A stretch of 64,000 nucleotides of DNA from Variibacter gotjawalensis (GTDB taxonomy: Bacteria; Pseudomonadota; Alphaproteobacteria; Rhizobiales; Xanthobacteraceae). Each line of letters begins with the position of its first letter. Position 1 is the stretch's first letter. Made by a program: the position numbers and the translations under genes. A model generated the notes under the pieces. It was not told the DNA's origin. It made no database searches and saw only the letters and a program-made list of their open reading frames with translations. Below are positions 19,012 through 28,185 of this stretch, in pieces. The stretch spans positions 2,123,501 to 2,187,500 of the forward strand of contig NZ_AP014946.1 of assembly GCF_002355335.1 (NCBI RefSeq), in the 5' to 3' direction.

Positions 19012-20021
19012 GAGGATTTCGCTGCCGGTTTTGCTGCGGATGGCTTGGGAGGCTCAGTATGGCCGCCGAAACCGTGGCGCATGGCCGAGAGCACCTTCTC
19101 GGCGAAGGTATGATCCTTGCGCGAGCGGAAGCGTGCGAACAGCGCTGCCGTGATGACCTCGGCCGGCACAGCTTCATCGATCGCGGCGTTAATCGTCCAG
19201 CGCCCTTCGCCGGAGTCGTCGACGTGCCCGGAGTAATTCTCGAGCTGTTCGCCCTTCGCGAGTGCGGCCGACGTTAGATCGAGGAGCCACGACGGAATAA
19301 CACTGCCGCGCCGCCAGACTTCCGCGATGTCGGCGAGGTCGAAATCGAAGCGATGTTCTTTCGGCAGCGCTTCGATGTTGGCGTTACGCAAGATATCGAA
19401 GCCTTCCGCATAGGCCTGCATCAAACCGTATTCGATGCCGTTGTGGATCATCTTGACGAAATGCCCGGCGCCGCTCGGGCCGGCGTGAATATAGCCGTTC
19501 TCGACGCGATGATCGCGTCCCGTGCGGCCGTCGGTTTTCGGAATGTCGCCGGCGCCCGGCGCGAGCACGCTGAAGATCGGATCGAGGCGATCGACGGTTT
19601 CCTTGTCGCCGCCGATCATCATGCAATAACCGCGCTCCAACCCCCAAACGCCGCCGGAGGTGCCGACATCGAGGTAGTGGATGCCGTTTTCGCGCAGCGT
19701 CTTCGCGCGGCGCACGTCGTCCTGCCAGAACGAATTGCCGCCGTCGATGATCGTATCGCCGGATTCCATGAGACCCGCGAAAGTCTCCACGGTCTTCTCC
19801 GTAACCGCACCGGCCGGGAGCATGATCCACACTGTGCGCGGCGCTTTCAGCTTCTTGACCATATCGGCGATCGACTCTGCGCCGGTTGCGCCGATGCCGA
19901 CGAGATCATCGACGGCCTTCGTGCTCTGATCGAAAACGACGACGTCGTGTTTTCCTTTGGAGATGAGACGGCGAACGATGTTGCCGCCCATGCGGCCGAG
20001 CCCGATCAAACCGATTTGCAT
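19008..20021 (-). CDS. gnd: 6-phosphogluconate dehydrogenase, decarboxylating, short form
   Basis: The 337-residue enzyme converts 6-phosphogluconate to ribulose 5-phosphate. It starts with the Rossmann motif [12 protein letters not shown], followed by [10 protein letters not shown]. The substrate-binding segment is [19 protein letters not shown]. The length is that of the short (often NAD-preferring) class rather than the ~470-residue class. It is the first gene of the operon, and its stop overlaps the zwf start. A Pro/Lys/Ala-rich tail follows the catalytic domain. Confidence 0.95.
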   Translation of the reverse strand: MQIGLIGLGRMGGNIVRRLISKGKHDVVVFDQSTKAVDDLVGIGATGAESIADMVKKLKAPRTVWIMLPAGAVTEKTVETFAGLMESGDTIIDGGNSFWQDDVRRAKTLRENGIHYLDVGTSGGVWGLERGYCMMIGGDKETVDRLDPIFSVLAPGAGDIPKTDGRTGRDHRVENGYIHAGPSGAGHFVKMIHNGIEYGLMQAYAEGFDILRNANIEALPKEHRFDFDLADIAEVWRRGSVIPSWLLDLTSAALAKGEQLENYSGHVDDSGEGRWTINAAIDEAVPAEVITAALFARFRSRKDHTFAEKVLSAMRHGFGGHTEPPKPSAAKPAAKSS

Positions 20022-20105
20022 TATGTCACCTTGTCGTGCCGAAGAGGGCGGAGTGTATCGGCCCGTGCTGGTGACGCAAGTTCACGCATGGGCGCGCATT
20101 CGGGC

Positions 20106-21011
20106 TCAACTCGTCTTAGGGAAACTCGTTCCTTTAAGGTAATCAACGAGAGCCCGCAGGTTCACGGACATGTTACGGCGGCTCGGATAGTAGAGTTGGA
20201 AGCCCGCGAAAGGCGGACAGAAGTCGGCGAGAATTTGCTTGAGTTCGTTTGCCGCGATGGAGGCCGCAAACGTCTCCGCCATGCCGCAGGTGATGCCCGC
20301 GCCTGCGCGCGCAAGCCGCAGCATGACGCCCATATCGTTTGTCGTTACGCGCGGGTTCACCGCAACATCAATGTCGCGTCCGTTCTCGGTGAACTCCCAT
20401 CGATAGGGGGCGACGTCAGGCGAAGGCCGCCAGCCGATGCACTGGTGCTGGGTAAGATCGTTCGGGTGCTGCGGCTCACCGGCACGCGCGAGATAGGTGG
20501 GCGAGGCGACGATGATCTGCCGTTGCTCGGCCGACACCGGAATTGCGATCATGTCGCGTTCGATTGCTTCCGTCAGTCGAACACCCGCGTCGTAACCTTC
20601 GGCAACGATGTCGAACTCCGCGTCGGTGATGAGAATGTCGACGAGAATGTCCGGGTGCGACGCAAGAAATCCTGCGAGCAGCTCGCCTTCGATAAAAGTC
20701 TCGGCGATCGACGACACCGCGAGCCGCAGCCTTCCGGTAGGCCGTCCGGCCATCTCGCTTACCACCGCGAAAGCAGAGCGCAGATCCGACAGCTTCGATT
20801 GAGCGATATCGAAGAGATACTTTCCAGCTTCCGTCAGCCGAACCGTGCGTGTCGTGCGGTGGAGCAGCGCCGTCCCGGTTCGCTCTTCGAGGCGCCGGAT
20901 CGTTTGGCTGACGGAAGAACGCGTCACACCCAGGCGTTCGGCCGCGCGCGTGAAACTTAACGTCTCGGCGACGGCGACGAAAACGGACAGTCCTTCCAGA
21001 TCTTCAGCCAT
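20106..21011 (-). CDS. LysR-family transcriptional regulator
   Basis: The 301-residue protein has an N-terminal winged helix (residues ~1-60; FTRAAERLGVTRSSVSQTIRRLEERTG) and a periplasmic-binding-protein-like effector domain (RLRLAVSSIAETFIEG). It is divergent from the SDR gene across 96 bp, the usual layout for a LysR regulator of its neighbour. The effector is unknown. Confidence 0.93.
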   Translation of the reverse strand: MAEDLEGLSVFVAVAETLSFTRAAERLGVTRSSVSQTIRRLEERTGTALLHRTTRTVRLTEAGKYLFDIAQSKLSDLRSAFAVVSEMAGRPTGRLRLAVSSIAETFIEGELLAGFLASHPDILVDILITDAEFDIVAEGYDAGVRLTEAIERDMIAIPVSAEQRQIIVASPTYLARAGEPQHPNDLTQHQCIGWRPSPDVAPYRWEFTENGRDIDVAVNPRVTTNDMGVMLRLARAGAGITCGMAETFAASIAANELKQILADFCPPFAGFQLYYPSRRNMSVNLRALVDYLKGTSFPKTS

Positions 21012-21107
21012 TGGTTAGCGAGGCTAAACAGCTCGTATCGCTCCGGCAAGTTTATCGCGGGCCGCAAGTTCTCTACCTCATTGCCGAGGTTAAAAAGAGG
21101 ACGAAGA

Positions 21108-21845
21108 ATGACTGCAAATATTGCCGGAAAGGTCGTCGCGATAACGGGTGCGTCGAGCGGAATTGGCGAGGCCACCGCCAAAGCGCTTGCGGCGGCAGGG
21201 GCGAAGATCGTGATAGGCGCACGCCGGGCCGATCGTTTGGCTCAGATCGCCGCGGACATCACATTCAATGGCGGCACCGTCGAGCAGATGAAGCTGGACG
21301 TCACCGATCGACATAGCGTGGCGGCTTTCGCCGAGCATGCGCGCGAAACATTCGGCCGCCTCGATGTCATCATCAACAATGCCGGCGTCATGCCGTTGTC
21401 ACCGCTCGCAGCTCTGAAGGTCGATGAGTGGGATCGTATGGTTGACGTCAACATCAAAGGCGTCCTCTACGGTATCGCGGCAGCGCTTCCCATCATGGAG
21501 AAGCAGGGCGCAGGACAGATCATCAATGTCGCGTCGATCGGCGCACACAGCGTCTCGCCGACTGCGGCGGTCTACTGCGCGACAAAATATGCGGTGCGCG
21601 CGATCTCCGATGGTTTGCGGCAGGAAACCGACCGTATTCGTGTGACGGTGATTTCGCCTGGCACGACGACATCGGAACTCGCCGAAACGATCACCGACGC
21701 GACAGCACGCGACGCAATGGTCGCGTATCGATCGATCTGCATTCCGGCGGAAGCCATCGCGCAGAGTATCGTCTATGCGATCGCGCAGCCGGATTCCGTC
21801 GACGTGTCGGAAATCATCGTGCGGCCGACCGCAAGCCCGCATTAG
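21108..21845 (+). CDS. Short-chain dehydrogenase/reductase
   Basis: The 245-residue classical SDR has cofactor motif TGASSGIG, NNAG (IINNAGVMPLSPL), and active-site Ser (ASIGAHS) with YCATK. It resembles the YdfG-like group that reduces small hydroxy-acids and aldehydes with NADP. The ATG at 21108 follows AAGAGGACGAAG; the longer frame from 21081 is less likely. The carboxymuconolactone-decarboxylase-like gene follows by 20 bp. Confidence 0.93.
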   Translation: MTANIAGKVVAITGASSGIGEATAKALAAAGAKIVIGARRADRLAQIAADITFNGGTVEQMKLDVTDRHSVAAFAEHARETFGRLDVIINNAGVMPLSPLAALKVDEWDRMVDVNIKGVLYGIAAALPIMEKQGAGQIINVASIGAHSVSPTAAVYCATKYAVRAISDGLRQETDRIRVTVISPGTTTSELAETITDATARDAMVAYRSICIPAEAIAQSIVYAIAQPDSVDVSEIIVRPTASPH

Positions 21846-21865
21846 CAAGAATAGGAGAGTTCATC

Positions 21866-22318
21866 ATGACGTCTTTGTTGCCATTGGCTTTCGCCGCGAT
21901 CGCCTTGAGTGCCGCGCCGGCGCTCGCGCAATCGGCCAACGATGACCGGCTTCGCAAAGGCGATGCCGTCATTCGCTCGCTGAATAAGGGGCAGCCGCAG
22001 CCCGCGCTTGAAGCTATGCGTCGCGATTTCCCGTTTTTGGCGGAGGCGACCGAGGGTTATGCCTTGGGTGAGGTATGGTCACGCTCGCAGCTCGATCCGA
22101 AGACGCGTCAGATGGCCGCCGTCGCCGCGTTCGCGGCACTCGGCAATACGGCGTTCATGAAGATCCACGCGGGTTACGCGCTCAACCTCGGCGTCACCGA
22201 AGACGAGCTGAAAGAAATTGTCTATCTGACCACCGTGCATGCCGGTTTTCCGCGCGCGATCGACGCAGCACGCACGTTGTCGGAGCTATTTGCTGAGCGG
22301 AAAGCAAAGCCGCAGTGA
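21866..22318 (+). CDS. Exported carboxymuconolactone decarboxylase-like protein
   Basis: The 150-residue protein has a signal peptide (LPLAFAAIALSAAPALA-Q) and then an AhpD/CMD-fold domain (RQMAAVAAFAALGNTAFMKIHAGYALNLG). The CXXC redox pair of AhpD peroxidases is absent, so it is closer to the decarboxylase branch. Export of such a domain is unusual but recurrent beside SDR/LysR clusters. AGGAGAG precedes the ATG. Substrate unknown. Confidence 0.85.
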   Translation: MTSLLPLAFAAIALSAAPALAQSANDDRLRKGDAVIRSLNKGQPQPALEAMRRDFPFLAEATEGYALGEVWSRSQLDPKTRQMAAVAAFAALGNTAFMKIHAGYALNLGVTEDELKEIVYLTTVHAGFPRAIDAARTLSELFAERKAKPQ

Positions 22319-22323
22319 CTGCG

Positions 22324-22785
22324 TTATAGACCGAGGTCGGACAAACTCGCGTGCTCGTCCGGGCGGCGGCCGAGCGGCCAATGGAACTTGCGATCGGCGT
22401 CCGTGATCGGCATATCGTTGATCGATGCGAAGCGGCGCTGCATCAATCCGGCCTCGTCGAACTCCCAGTTCTCGTTGCCGTAGGAGCGGAACCACTGGCC
22501 GCTGTCGTCGTGCCATTCGTAAGCGAAGCGCACCGCGATGCGATTTGCGCCGAATGTCCAAAGTTCCTTGATGAGCCGATAGTCGAGTTCCTTCGCCCAC
22601 TTGCGGGTGAGGAACGCGACGATCTCCTCGCGTCCGACCGGAAACTCGACGCGGTTCCGCCAGCGGCTCTGCGGCGTATAGACCTTAGAGACGCGCTCCG
22701 GGTCGCGCGAGTTCCAGCCATCCTCGGCCATGCGGACCTTTGCCGTCGCTGTCTCCAGCGTGAACGGCGGCACCAGTGCGGTCAT
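22324..22785 (-). CDS. DUF1348 (NTF2-like) family protein
   Basis: The 153-residue single-domain NTF2-like fold has the family hallmarks [24 protein letters not shown] and [10 protein letters not shown]. No enzyme activity is established for the family. It lies 9 bp behind nitH on the same strand, so it looks like the last gene of the Nit1C transcript. To my knowledge it is not a core Nit1C member, so it may be a local addition. Confidence 0.9.
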   Translation of the reverse strand: MTALVPPFTLETATAKVRMAEDGWNSRDPERVSKVYTPQSRWRNRVEFPVGREEIVAFLTRKWAKELDYRLIKELWTFGANRIAVRFAYEWHDDSGQWFRSYGNENWEFDEAGLMQRRFASINDMPITDADRKFHWPLGRRPDEHASLSDLGL

Positions 22786-22794
22786 GTTCTCTCC

Positions 22795-24090
22795 CTAGGC
22801 CGACTTTGCGACCTGCTCGCTCGCCGCAATTGTCGCGGCGTTGAAGCGCACAGCTTGCCGCTTCTCGATCGCGTCCGCAACGAAACCAGCGTCGCGGCCG
22901 ACGCCGACGAACCGCCCCGAGCCCCACGTGTGCAGCCACGGCAGGCCGAGAACGTAAACGTCGTCGACCGTCGTGACGCCACGCTTGTGAGTCGGATAGC
23001 CGGAGCCGTCGAACAACGGCAGATCGATCCACGACCAATCGGAACGGAACCCAGTTGTCCAGATGATGCTCGTGATTCCAGCCGCTGTGGGATCGAGCGT
23101 GTGCACGGGCGCTTCCGGCTTCCACACCGGTGCGTAATGTGTTTGCTTCGGCGCGTCGATGGCATTGCGTGCAATGTGATCGTCGATGAGCTTGCAGATG
23201 CCGTTGTAGACACGATCCGCATTGTCGAGGTTGGTCGTAAGATCGTCCGCGAACTTGAGTGCGCCGTTCTCGACATCATGAAGGCGTCCGTAGAGCCGCA
23301 TGCCTTCTGCCGCGAAGCGCCGCAGGTCGATATCCCGCCCGCCGTCGCGTCCCGTGAGGTAGTGGTTCGCGTTCTTCCGCACCTTCTCCTTCAGCGAGTG
23401 TTGCTCGACCGGCAAGTCATATTGGCCAAGATCGTCGAGCCACTCGACGGCATCCCGCCCGCGATAGACACGCGGGCAGCGCGGCGCGCTTCCGACAGCG
23501 AGATGTACCTTGCGGCCCGAGAGATGGAGATCCTCCGCGATCTGACATCCGGACTGCCCACTGCCGACGACAAGCACTTCGCCCTCCGGCAGCTGGCCTG
23601 GATTTCGGTACGCTGATGAGTGGACCTGCACGATCGCCGGCGACAGCTTTTCGGAGATGCGCGGGACATTCGGGATGTGATAGCCGCTGACCGCGAGGAC
23701 GACGCTATCGGCGGTAAATTCACCGTCGCTGCTGTCGAGCTGATAACCGCCCGCCGGATCGGCGGCGAGGCGCGTCACGCGCACGCCTTCGCGCACCGGG
23801 GCGCCGATCTGCTTCGCATAGCTTTCGACGTAGGCGACGATGTCGTCGCGCAACATGAAGCCTTTCGGGTCGCTGCCCGGATAGGCATAGCCCGGCAATT
23901 GACACTGCCAGTTCGGCGTGACGAGGCAGAACGCATCCCAACGCTGCGTCTTCCACGAATGCGCGATCGAGTTTTTCTCGAGGACGATGTGATCGATCTC
24001 GCGCTGCTTGAGTTGATAGCTCATCGCAAGACCCGCTTGACCGCCGCCGATGATCACGACTGGAAAGTGTCGTCCGGACACGTTTCGCAT
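22795..24090 (-). CDS. nitH: MSMEG_0569-family flavin-dependent oxidoreductase (Nit1C NitH)
   Basis: The 431-residue flavoprotein monooxygenase-like protein has an N-terminal FAD motif (VVIIGGGQAGLAMSYQL) and a second NAD(P)-binding motif near residue 170 (VLVVGSGQSGCQIAEDL). It resembles the YUCCA/trimethylamine-monooxygenase group and matches the MSMEG_0569 family of Nit1C clusters. The strong site AGGAGG before the ATG at 24090 argues against the 90-residue longer frame. It is probably an N- or C-oxygenase acting on the nitrile/cyanide-derived substrate; the reaction is not established. Confidence 0.93.
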   Translation of the reverse strand: MRNVSGRHFPVVIIGGGQAGLAMSYQLKQREIDHIVLEKNSIAHSWKTQRWDAFCLVTPNWQCQLPGYAYPGSDPKGFMLRDDIVAYVESYAKQIGAPVREGVRVTRLAADPAGGYQLDSSDGEFTADSVVLAVSGYHIPNVPRISEKLSPAIVQVHSSAYRNPGQLPEGEVLVVGSGQSGCQIAEDLHLSGRKVHLAVGSAPRCPRVYRGRDAVEWLDDLGQYDLPVEQHSLKEKVRKNANHYLTGRDGGRDIDLRRFAAEGMRLYGRLHDVENGALKFADDLTTNLDNADRVYNGICKLIDDHIARNAIDAPKQTHYAPVWKPEAPVHTLDPTAAGITSIIWTTGFRSDWSWIDLPLFDGSGYPTHKRGVTTVDDVYVLGLPWLHTWGSGRFVGVGRDAGFVADAIEKRQAVRFNAATIAASEQVAKSA

Positions 24091-24098
24091 GGTGCCTC

Positions 24099-24383
24099 CT
24101 ATTCCTGAAATGCGATGACCGTGACGCTGCTTGGTTGCGTCTTGAAACCACTTGCTCGCCGTTCGATGGTCGCGAGCGTTGCGGCCGCGCGCGAGCAAGC
24201 AAAGCCGTATTTCTCGCGCACGCGCTCGCTTGCGATTGTCAGTGCTTGGCGCGCGCGGCTGGTGAAATCGTCGATCGTGTAGGCCTCGCCCGGCACGAAG
24301 AAGTCCTTCATGACAAGCGACGGCGAATAGCAAGCTTCCTCCGTGCCGTCGGGCCAGCAAACGATGACGTGCATCTCAGGCAT
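24099..24383 (-). CDS. nitG: MSMEG_0570-family nitrogen starvation response protein (NitG)
   Basis: The 94-residue protein matches the small MSMEG_0570 family: MHVIVCWPDGTEEACYSPS, then FFVPGEAYTIDDF. It is soluble, with no catalytic motif recognised. It overlaps the glycosyltransferase end by 8 bp and precedes nitH by 8 bp, which fixes it in the operon. I take it to correspond to NitG of pseudomonads, a protein of unknown function. Confidence 0.88.
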   Translation of the reverse strand: MPEMHVIVCWPDGTEEACYSPSLVMKDFFVPGEAYTIDDFTSRARQALTIASERVREKYGFACSRAAATLATIERRASGFKTQPSSVTVIAFQE

Positions 24384-25527
24384 AAGCCGGCTCCGCTATC
24401 GCTGCGTAGACCGGGAGATGCGCGCGTGCCGTGACCGCCCAGCCGTGTCGTTGCGCGACCGCATATCCATTGGCGATCAGCCCATCGCGCGCCGGCGTAA
24501 GCGCGTGCTGGATGGCGTTGGTGATGGATGAGACGTCGTAAGGATCGCACCACGCTGCGTCGTTCTCGCCGAGATACCCCGTGAACGGCGCGATGCGCGG
24601 TACGACGACAGGTGTTCCGCTCGCCAGCGCTTCGAGGACGACGAGACCGAACCCTTCTTTCACGGACGCAAAGACGAGGACGTCCGCCAGACGATAGAGC
24701 GCAGCCATCTCGGCATCGCTCATCACGCCGGGGAGAATGAGGCTTCCGGCGGGCAGAGCTGCTTCGTCCAGTGCGCTTTGGAACGCACGATTATAGGCCG
24801 AGTGATCCAACACCGAGGCGCCGCCCGCGATGACGAGTTGCGCGTCTGGGTGGGTTGCGCGAAGACCCACGAAGGCTCGCAGAATACGGATTGAGTTTTT
24901 GCGCTCCTCGACACCACCGACGCAGAGCAAGATAGGTCCACGACCGAGCCTCAGCCGCGCCCGAAGCGCAGCGTCCGTCACGCTCGGATTGGGACTGAAG
25001 CGGCCAAGATCGACACCGTTGCCGACAACCGTCGCAGCGCGCCCGTAGTCGCGTTGGAGTGCATCCGCCCACGTCGGGCTAACGACAAACAACGCATCTG
25101 CCGCGGTGATCGAGTGCTCCTGGCGTTTTTGAACGCGTGGGTCTCTGAAGACGTCGAGGTGATGGACGGTGCGCAAGAAGCTCCGAATCATACCGCGCTC
25201 TTTCAGCGTCGCCAGCGCGTTTGCGCCGATGCCGTCATGCGCGTGAAAGACGTCGAAGGCGTGCGCCGTGCGGCTGAAGTGCTCGACATACTCGGCGATG
25301 CGCTGCTCGACCATGTCGCCGACGTTGTGTGGAGCAGGGGCGGCCTCGACCGAAATGTTCTTTGCGCGGCCTTGCCGGAAGAAGCCGCGCTGCGCCGGGT
25401 CCGGCGCATGCACGGCGACCTCGTGGCCAAGGCCGCACAGCGCGTCGGCAAGCTGAAGCGCATGCACGACCCCGCCGCGCGGATTGGTCGAATGCGTCAG
25501 CATCGCGATACGCAGTGGCCTGCTCAT
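24376..25527 (-). CDS. MSMEG_0565-family glycosyltransferase (GT4-like)
   Basis: The 383-residue GT-B fold enzyme has the N-terminal GGVVHALQLADALCGLGHEV acceptor-side motif and C-terminal donor motif GFGLVVLEALASGTPVVVP, typical of family GT4. It matches the MSMEG_0565 family that accompanies Nit1C in actinobacteria and many proteobacteria. The ATG at 25527 overlaps the nitF stop by 4 bp. A sugar transfer in this pathway suggests that the end product or an intermediate is glycosylated, but no product is known. Confidence 0.92.
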   Translation of the reverse strand: MSRPLRIAMLTHSTNPRGGVVHALQLADALCGLGHEVAVHAPDPAQRGFFRQGRAKNISVEAAPAPHNVGDMVEQRIAEYVEHFSRTAHAFDVFHAHDGIGANALATLKERGMIRSFLRTVHHLDVFRDPRVQKRQEHSITAADALFVVSPTWADALQRDYGRAATVVGNGVDLGRFSPNPSVTDAALRARLRLGRGPILLCVGGVEERKNSIRILRAFVGLRATHPDAQLVIAGGASVLDHSAYNRAFQSALDEAALPAGSLILPGVMSDAEMAALYRLADVLVFASVKEGFGLVVLEALASGTPVVVPRIAPFTGYLGENDAAWCDPYDVSSITNAIQHALTPARDGLIANGYAVAQRHGWAVTARAHLPVYAAIAEPAYA

Positions 25528-26504
25528 GCGCAGGCCTCCAGTCGCGGCACCGTGCTGCAGCCGAGCAGTGGCGTTTCCGCGAAATCCCAGATGACTTCGC
25601 GTTCCCCTGCGTCGCGGATCGACACCGTCGAGCCCGCATGAATGTCGCCGATCACCGCCGCCGCGATGTCTCGCGCGTGAAACGCGGCGAGAACCGCGTC
25701 GGCTTTGCCGGGCTGCGCCGCGATCAGATAGCCGAAGCTTGGAAAAGTCTGCAGCCAGCGCGTCAGCGGAACGTCTGCCGGGCAGGGGATAGCCGAAAGA
25801 TCGATCGTCATGCCGACGCCAGAACATTCGGCCAGCATTGCGGCCGTGCCGACGATGCCGGCTTGGCTGATGTCTTTCGCGGCGCGTGCGAGGCCGGTCT
25901 CGGCGAGGCGCGGTAGTATGTCGATGTCACCGCGCAGGCGATCCGGCGGCGCGTCGGTCGCGGCCTCCCAATTCGAAAACGGCTCGCGATAGCGGCCGCG
26001 CAAGTCGACCGCCATGATGAGCTTCTCGCCCGGCTTGGCGTCGAAGCTGGTTAGCAGGTGTTTCGCCCGGCCGAGGATGGCAACAGCGAACTGATGCCGA
26101 TCGGTCTTGATGTTCGTGTGGCCGCCGACGATCGGCACGCCGAAAGCCTCGGAGGCGGCGCGCATGCCGGCAAGAACCGGCGCGGCGTTCGCTTCACCGT
26201 CCGCCCAGATCGCGTTGACAACGGCTGTTGGCCGTCCGCCCATCGCGGCGATGTCGGAAATATTGACCATCACGCCGCACCATCCCGCGAACCACGGATC
26301 GACGCGGACGAATTCGTTGATGAAGCCCTCGATCGCGAACAACGTGTAGCCGTCGCCATCTTTGATCGCGGCGGTGTCGTCGCCGACCGGCGTCTCACTT
26401 TGTGCCGACAGGCCAAGCGCGTCCGCAACGCTCGCAATATCCGCCTTGGCCTTGAGGCCGGAGGAATTGCGCAGCACGTCGGCGATGTCGCGAAGCTCGC
26501 TCAT
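25524..26504 (-). CDS. nitF: sll0787-family AIR-synthase-like protein (NitF)
   Basis: The 326-residue protein has the PurM/ThiL/SelD fold: an ATP-binding N-domain with GDDTAAIKDGDGYTLFAIEG and VVGGHTNIKTD-like segment (VPIVGGHTNIKTDRHQFAV), then the C-domain with ISQAGIVGTAAMLAE. Members of this superfamily phosphorylate or cyclise ATP-activated substrates. The ATG at 26504 shares one base with the nitE stop (TGATG). It matches the sll0787 family found only in Nit1C clusters as far as I know. Confidence 0.93.
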   Translation of the reverse strand: MSELRDIADVLRNSSGLKAKADIASVADALGLSAQSETPVGDDTAAIKDGDGYTLFAIEGFINEFVRVDPWFAGWCGVMVNISDIAAMGGRPTAVVNAIWADGEANAAPVLAGMRAASEAFGVPIVGGHTNIKTDRHQFAVAILGRAKHLLTSFDAKPGEKLIMAVDLRGRYREPFSNWEAATDAPPDRLRGDIDILPRLAETGLARAAKDISQAGIVGTAAMLAECSGVGMTIDLSAIPCPADVPLTRWLQTFPSFGYLIAAQPGKADAVLAAFHARDIAAAVIGDIHAGSTVSIRDAGEREVIWDFAETPLLGCSTVPRLEACA

Positions 26505-27052
26505 CACGCCGCCATCTTCGGCAAGGCGTGGAAGCCGATCTCCGGCGTGAGGAACGGCGGATAGTGGTCGAGCTCCGCTTCCATGCGGTGGTGCGGGCGG
26601 CCGCAGTAATCGAACTCGCCGAGCGAGCGCCAATGCAGATGCTGGAACATCAGCGCATTCTGGCTCTGCACGTTAGCGAGGAAGCGTTTGCAGCCACGCG
26701 CACGCGCGGATGACACCGCGAGACGAATGAGGCCGGAGCCGATAGCCCCGAGCTTCCGATACGAACGCTCGACCGCGAGGCGTGAACCCCACCACACATC
26801 GGCCTCGTCGACGTCCGGATGGATGCGAACGGTGCCGACCACATCGCCGGCCGCGACACCGAGCATCGAAAGCGCGACGAGCGGAATTGCGATGTTGTCG
26901 GTTTCATCGCGGTCATCGCGCTCGAATACTTTTTGCTCGGCGCAGAACACTTGGCGACGTAGCGCGGCGGCGGCTTCACGCTCCCAGTCATCGACCGCGA
27001 ACTTGATCATGAATTCCGGTGCGAGGAACTGCGGGACGGGTTCGAAAATCAT
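26504..27052 (-). CDS. nitE: MSMEG_0567/sll0786-family GNAT N-acetyltransferase (NitE)
   Basis: The 182-residue protein has the GNAT fold (RRQVFCAEQKVFERDDRDETD, then VERSYRKLGAIGSGLIRLA with the acetyl-CoA pyrophosphate loop R-K-L-G-A-I-G). It matches the Nit1C acetyltransferase family. The ATG at 27052 overlaps the nitD stop by 4 bp; the longer frame to 27532 lies inside nitD and is rejected. The acyl acceptor is unknown. Confidence 0.93.
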   Translation of the reverse strand: MIFEPVPQFLAPEFMIKFAVDDWEREAAAALRRQVFCAEQKVFERDDRDETDNIAIPLVALSMLGVAAGDVVGTVRIHPDVDEADVWWGSRLAVERSYRKLGAIGSGLIRLAVSSARARGCKRFLANVQSQNALMFQHLHWRSLGEFDYCGRPHHRMEAELDHYPPFLTPEIGFHALPKMAA

Positions 27053-28185
27053 GCGACCAGTCCTCGCTCGTAAGTTTTCAACGCCGAGCAGGCGCCGCAT
27101 TTGGCGCAGCCCGCTTTGACATCGGTCGCCCTCAATCCGCTCTCGCCGAGCATGCGGGCGAGCGGCTGCAGAATGCCATGCATGAAAGCCGCGTTCGGTG
27201 TCGGGTGGCTTTCGAGCGGTGTGCCTGCGATCGGCACGAATGGGACGACGAACGGATAGACGCCGATGCGCACGAGCCGCTCGCAGATAGCAAGGATATC
27301 TTGCTGGCTGTCGCCCAGCCCCGCAAGGATGTAGGTCGAGACCTGCCCGCGTCCGAACACCGGTACGGCAGCCTGAAACGCCGAGAAATAGCGCTCGACC
27401 GAGACCTGTGCCTTGCCCGGCATGATGCGGTGGCGAACGTCTTCGGTGACGGCTTCGAGATGCATGCCGAGCGCGTCCGCTCCCGCGTCGCGCATGCGGC
27501 CGAACCATGCGTCGTCGTCCGGCGGCTCGCACTGAACTTGGATCGGCAGATCGACCGCCGCTTTCACGGCGGCGGCGCTTGTCGCAAGGATCGCGGCACC
27601 ACGATCGGTTCCGGGCGGCGTGCCGGTCGTCATCACCATATGCTTGACGCCATCGAGCTCGACGGCGGCCTTGGCGACTTCGGCGAGCTGTGCCGGCGTC
27701 TTATGCGCAATGGTGCGGCCGGCCGCGAGTGATTGGCCAATCGCGCAGAACTGACACGTCTTCGTCCGGCTTTGATAGCGGATGCAGGTCTGCAGCACGG
27801 TGGTCGCGAGCACGTCCCGCCCATGCAGCACCGCGATCTTCGAATACGGGACACCGTCGGCCGTCGTCAGATCGTAGAATTTCGGCCGCAGCGGGAACGA
27901 CACTTCGCTAAGCACGATGCCGTCACGGCTGATCCGGCTCCGCCCCGCCGCGTCCGGTTTTTCGACCAGGTAAGGGCTCTCGAAGGCCGGCGCATTGTGG
28001 ATCGGCACCATCACGGTGGCGCCGTCGATCGTGAACGGCGAATGGTCCGATGGGCCAGCGCCGCCGCGCCGGCTCACCGCCGTCGCCTTCGGATCAACCA
28101 GCCGAACGCCGTAGGTTTGCAACTCGTTGATCAGTTGCTCTGTCGGCATCGCTTTCGGCTGTTCGTGCGGGAGCAAGTGCTTCAT
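27049..28185 (-). CDS. nitD: MSMEG_0568-family radical SAM protein (NitD)
   Basis: The 378-residue radical SAM enzyme has its putative iron-sulfur cysteines at C134, C144 and C147 ([18 protein letters not shown]), a C-X9-C-X2-C spacing instead of the canonical C-X3-C-X2-C. A second Cys cluster ([10 protein letters not shown]) near the C-terminus could hold an auxiliary cluster. [11 protein letters not shown] near residue 39 is typical of the family. The ATG at 28185 has GGAGAG four bases upstream. It overlaps the end of nitC by 92 bp. Substrate unknown; it is essential for cyanide growth in the homologous pseudomonad system as I recall. Confidence 0.93.
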   Translation of the reverse strand: MKHLLPHEQPKAMPTEQLINELQTYGVRLVDPKATAVSRRGGAGPSDHSPFTIDGATVMVPIHNAPAFESPYLVEKPDAAGRSRISRDGIVLSEVSFPLRPKFYDLTTADGVPYSKIAVLHGRDVLATTVLQTCIRYQSRTKTCQFCAIGQSLAAGRTIAHKTPAQLAEVAKAAVELDGVKHMVMTTGTPPGTDRGAAILATSAAAVKAAVDLPIQVQCEPPDDDAWFGRMRDAGADALGMHLEAVTEDVRHRIMPGKAQVSVERYFSAFQAAVPVFGRGQVSTYILAGLGDSQQDILAICERLVRIGVYPFVVPFVPIAGTPLESHPTPNAAFMHGILQPLARMLGESGLRATDVKAGCAKCGACSALKTYERGLVA

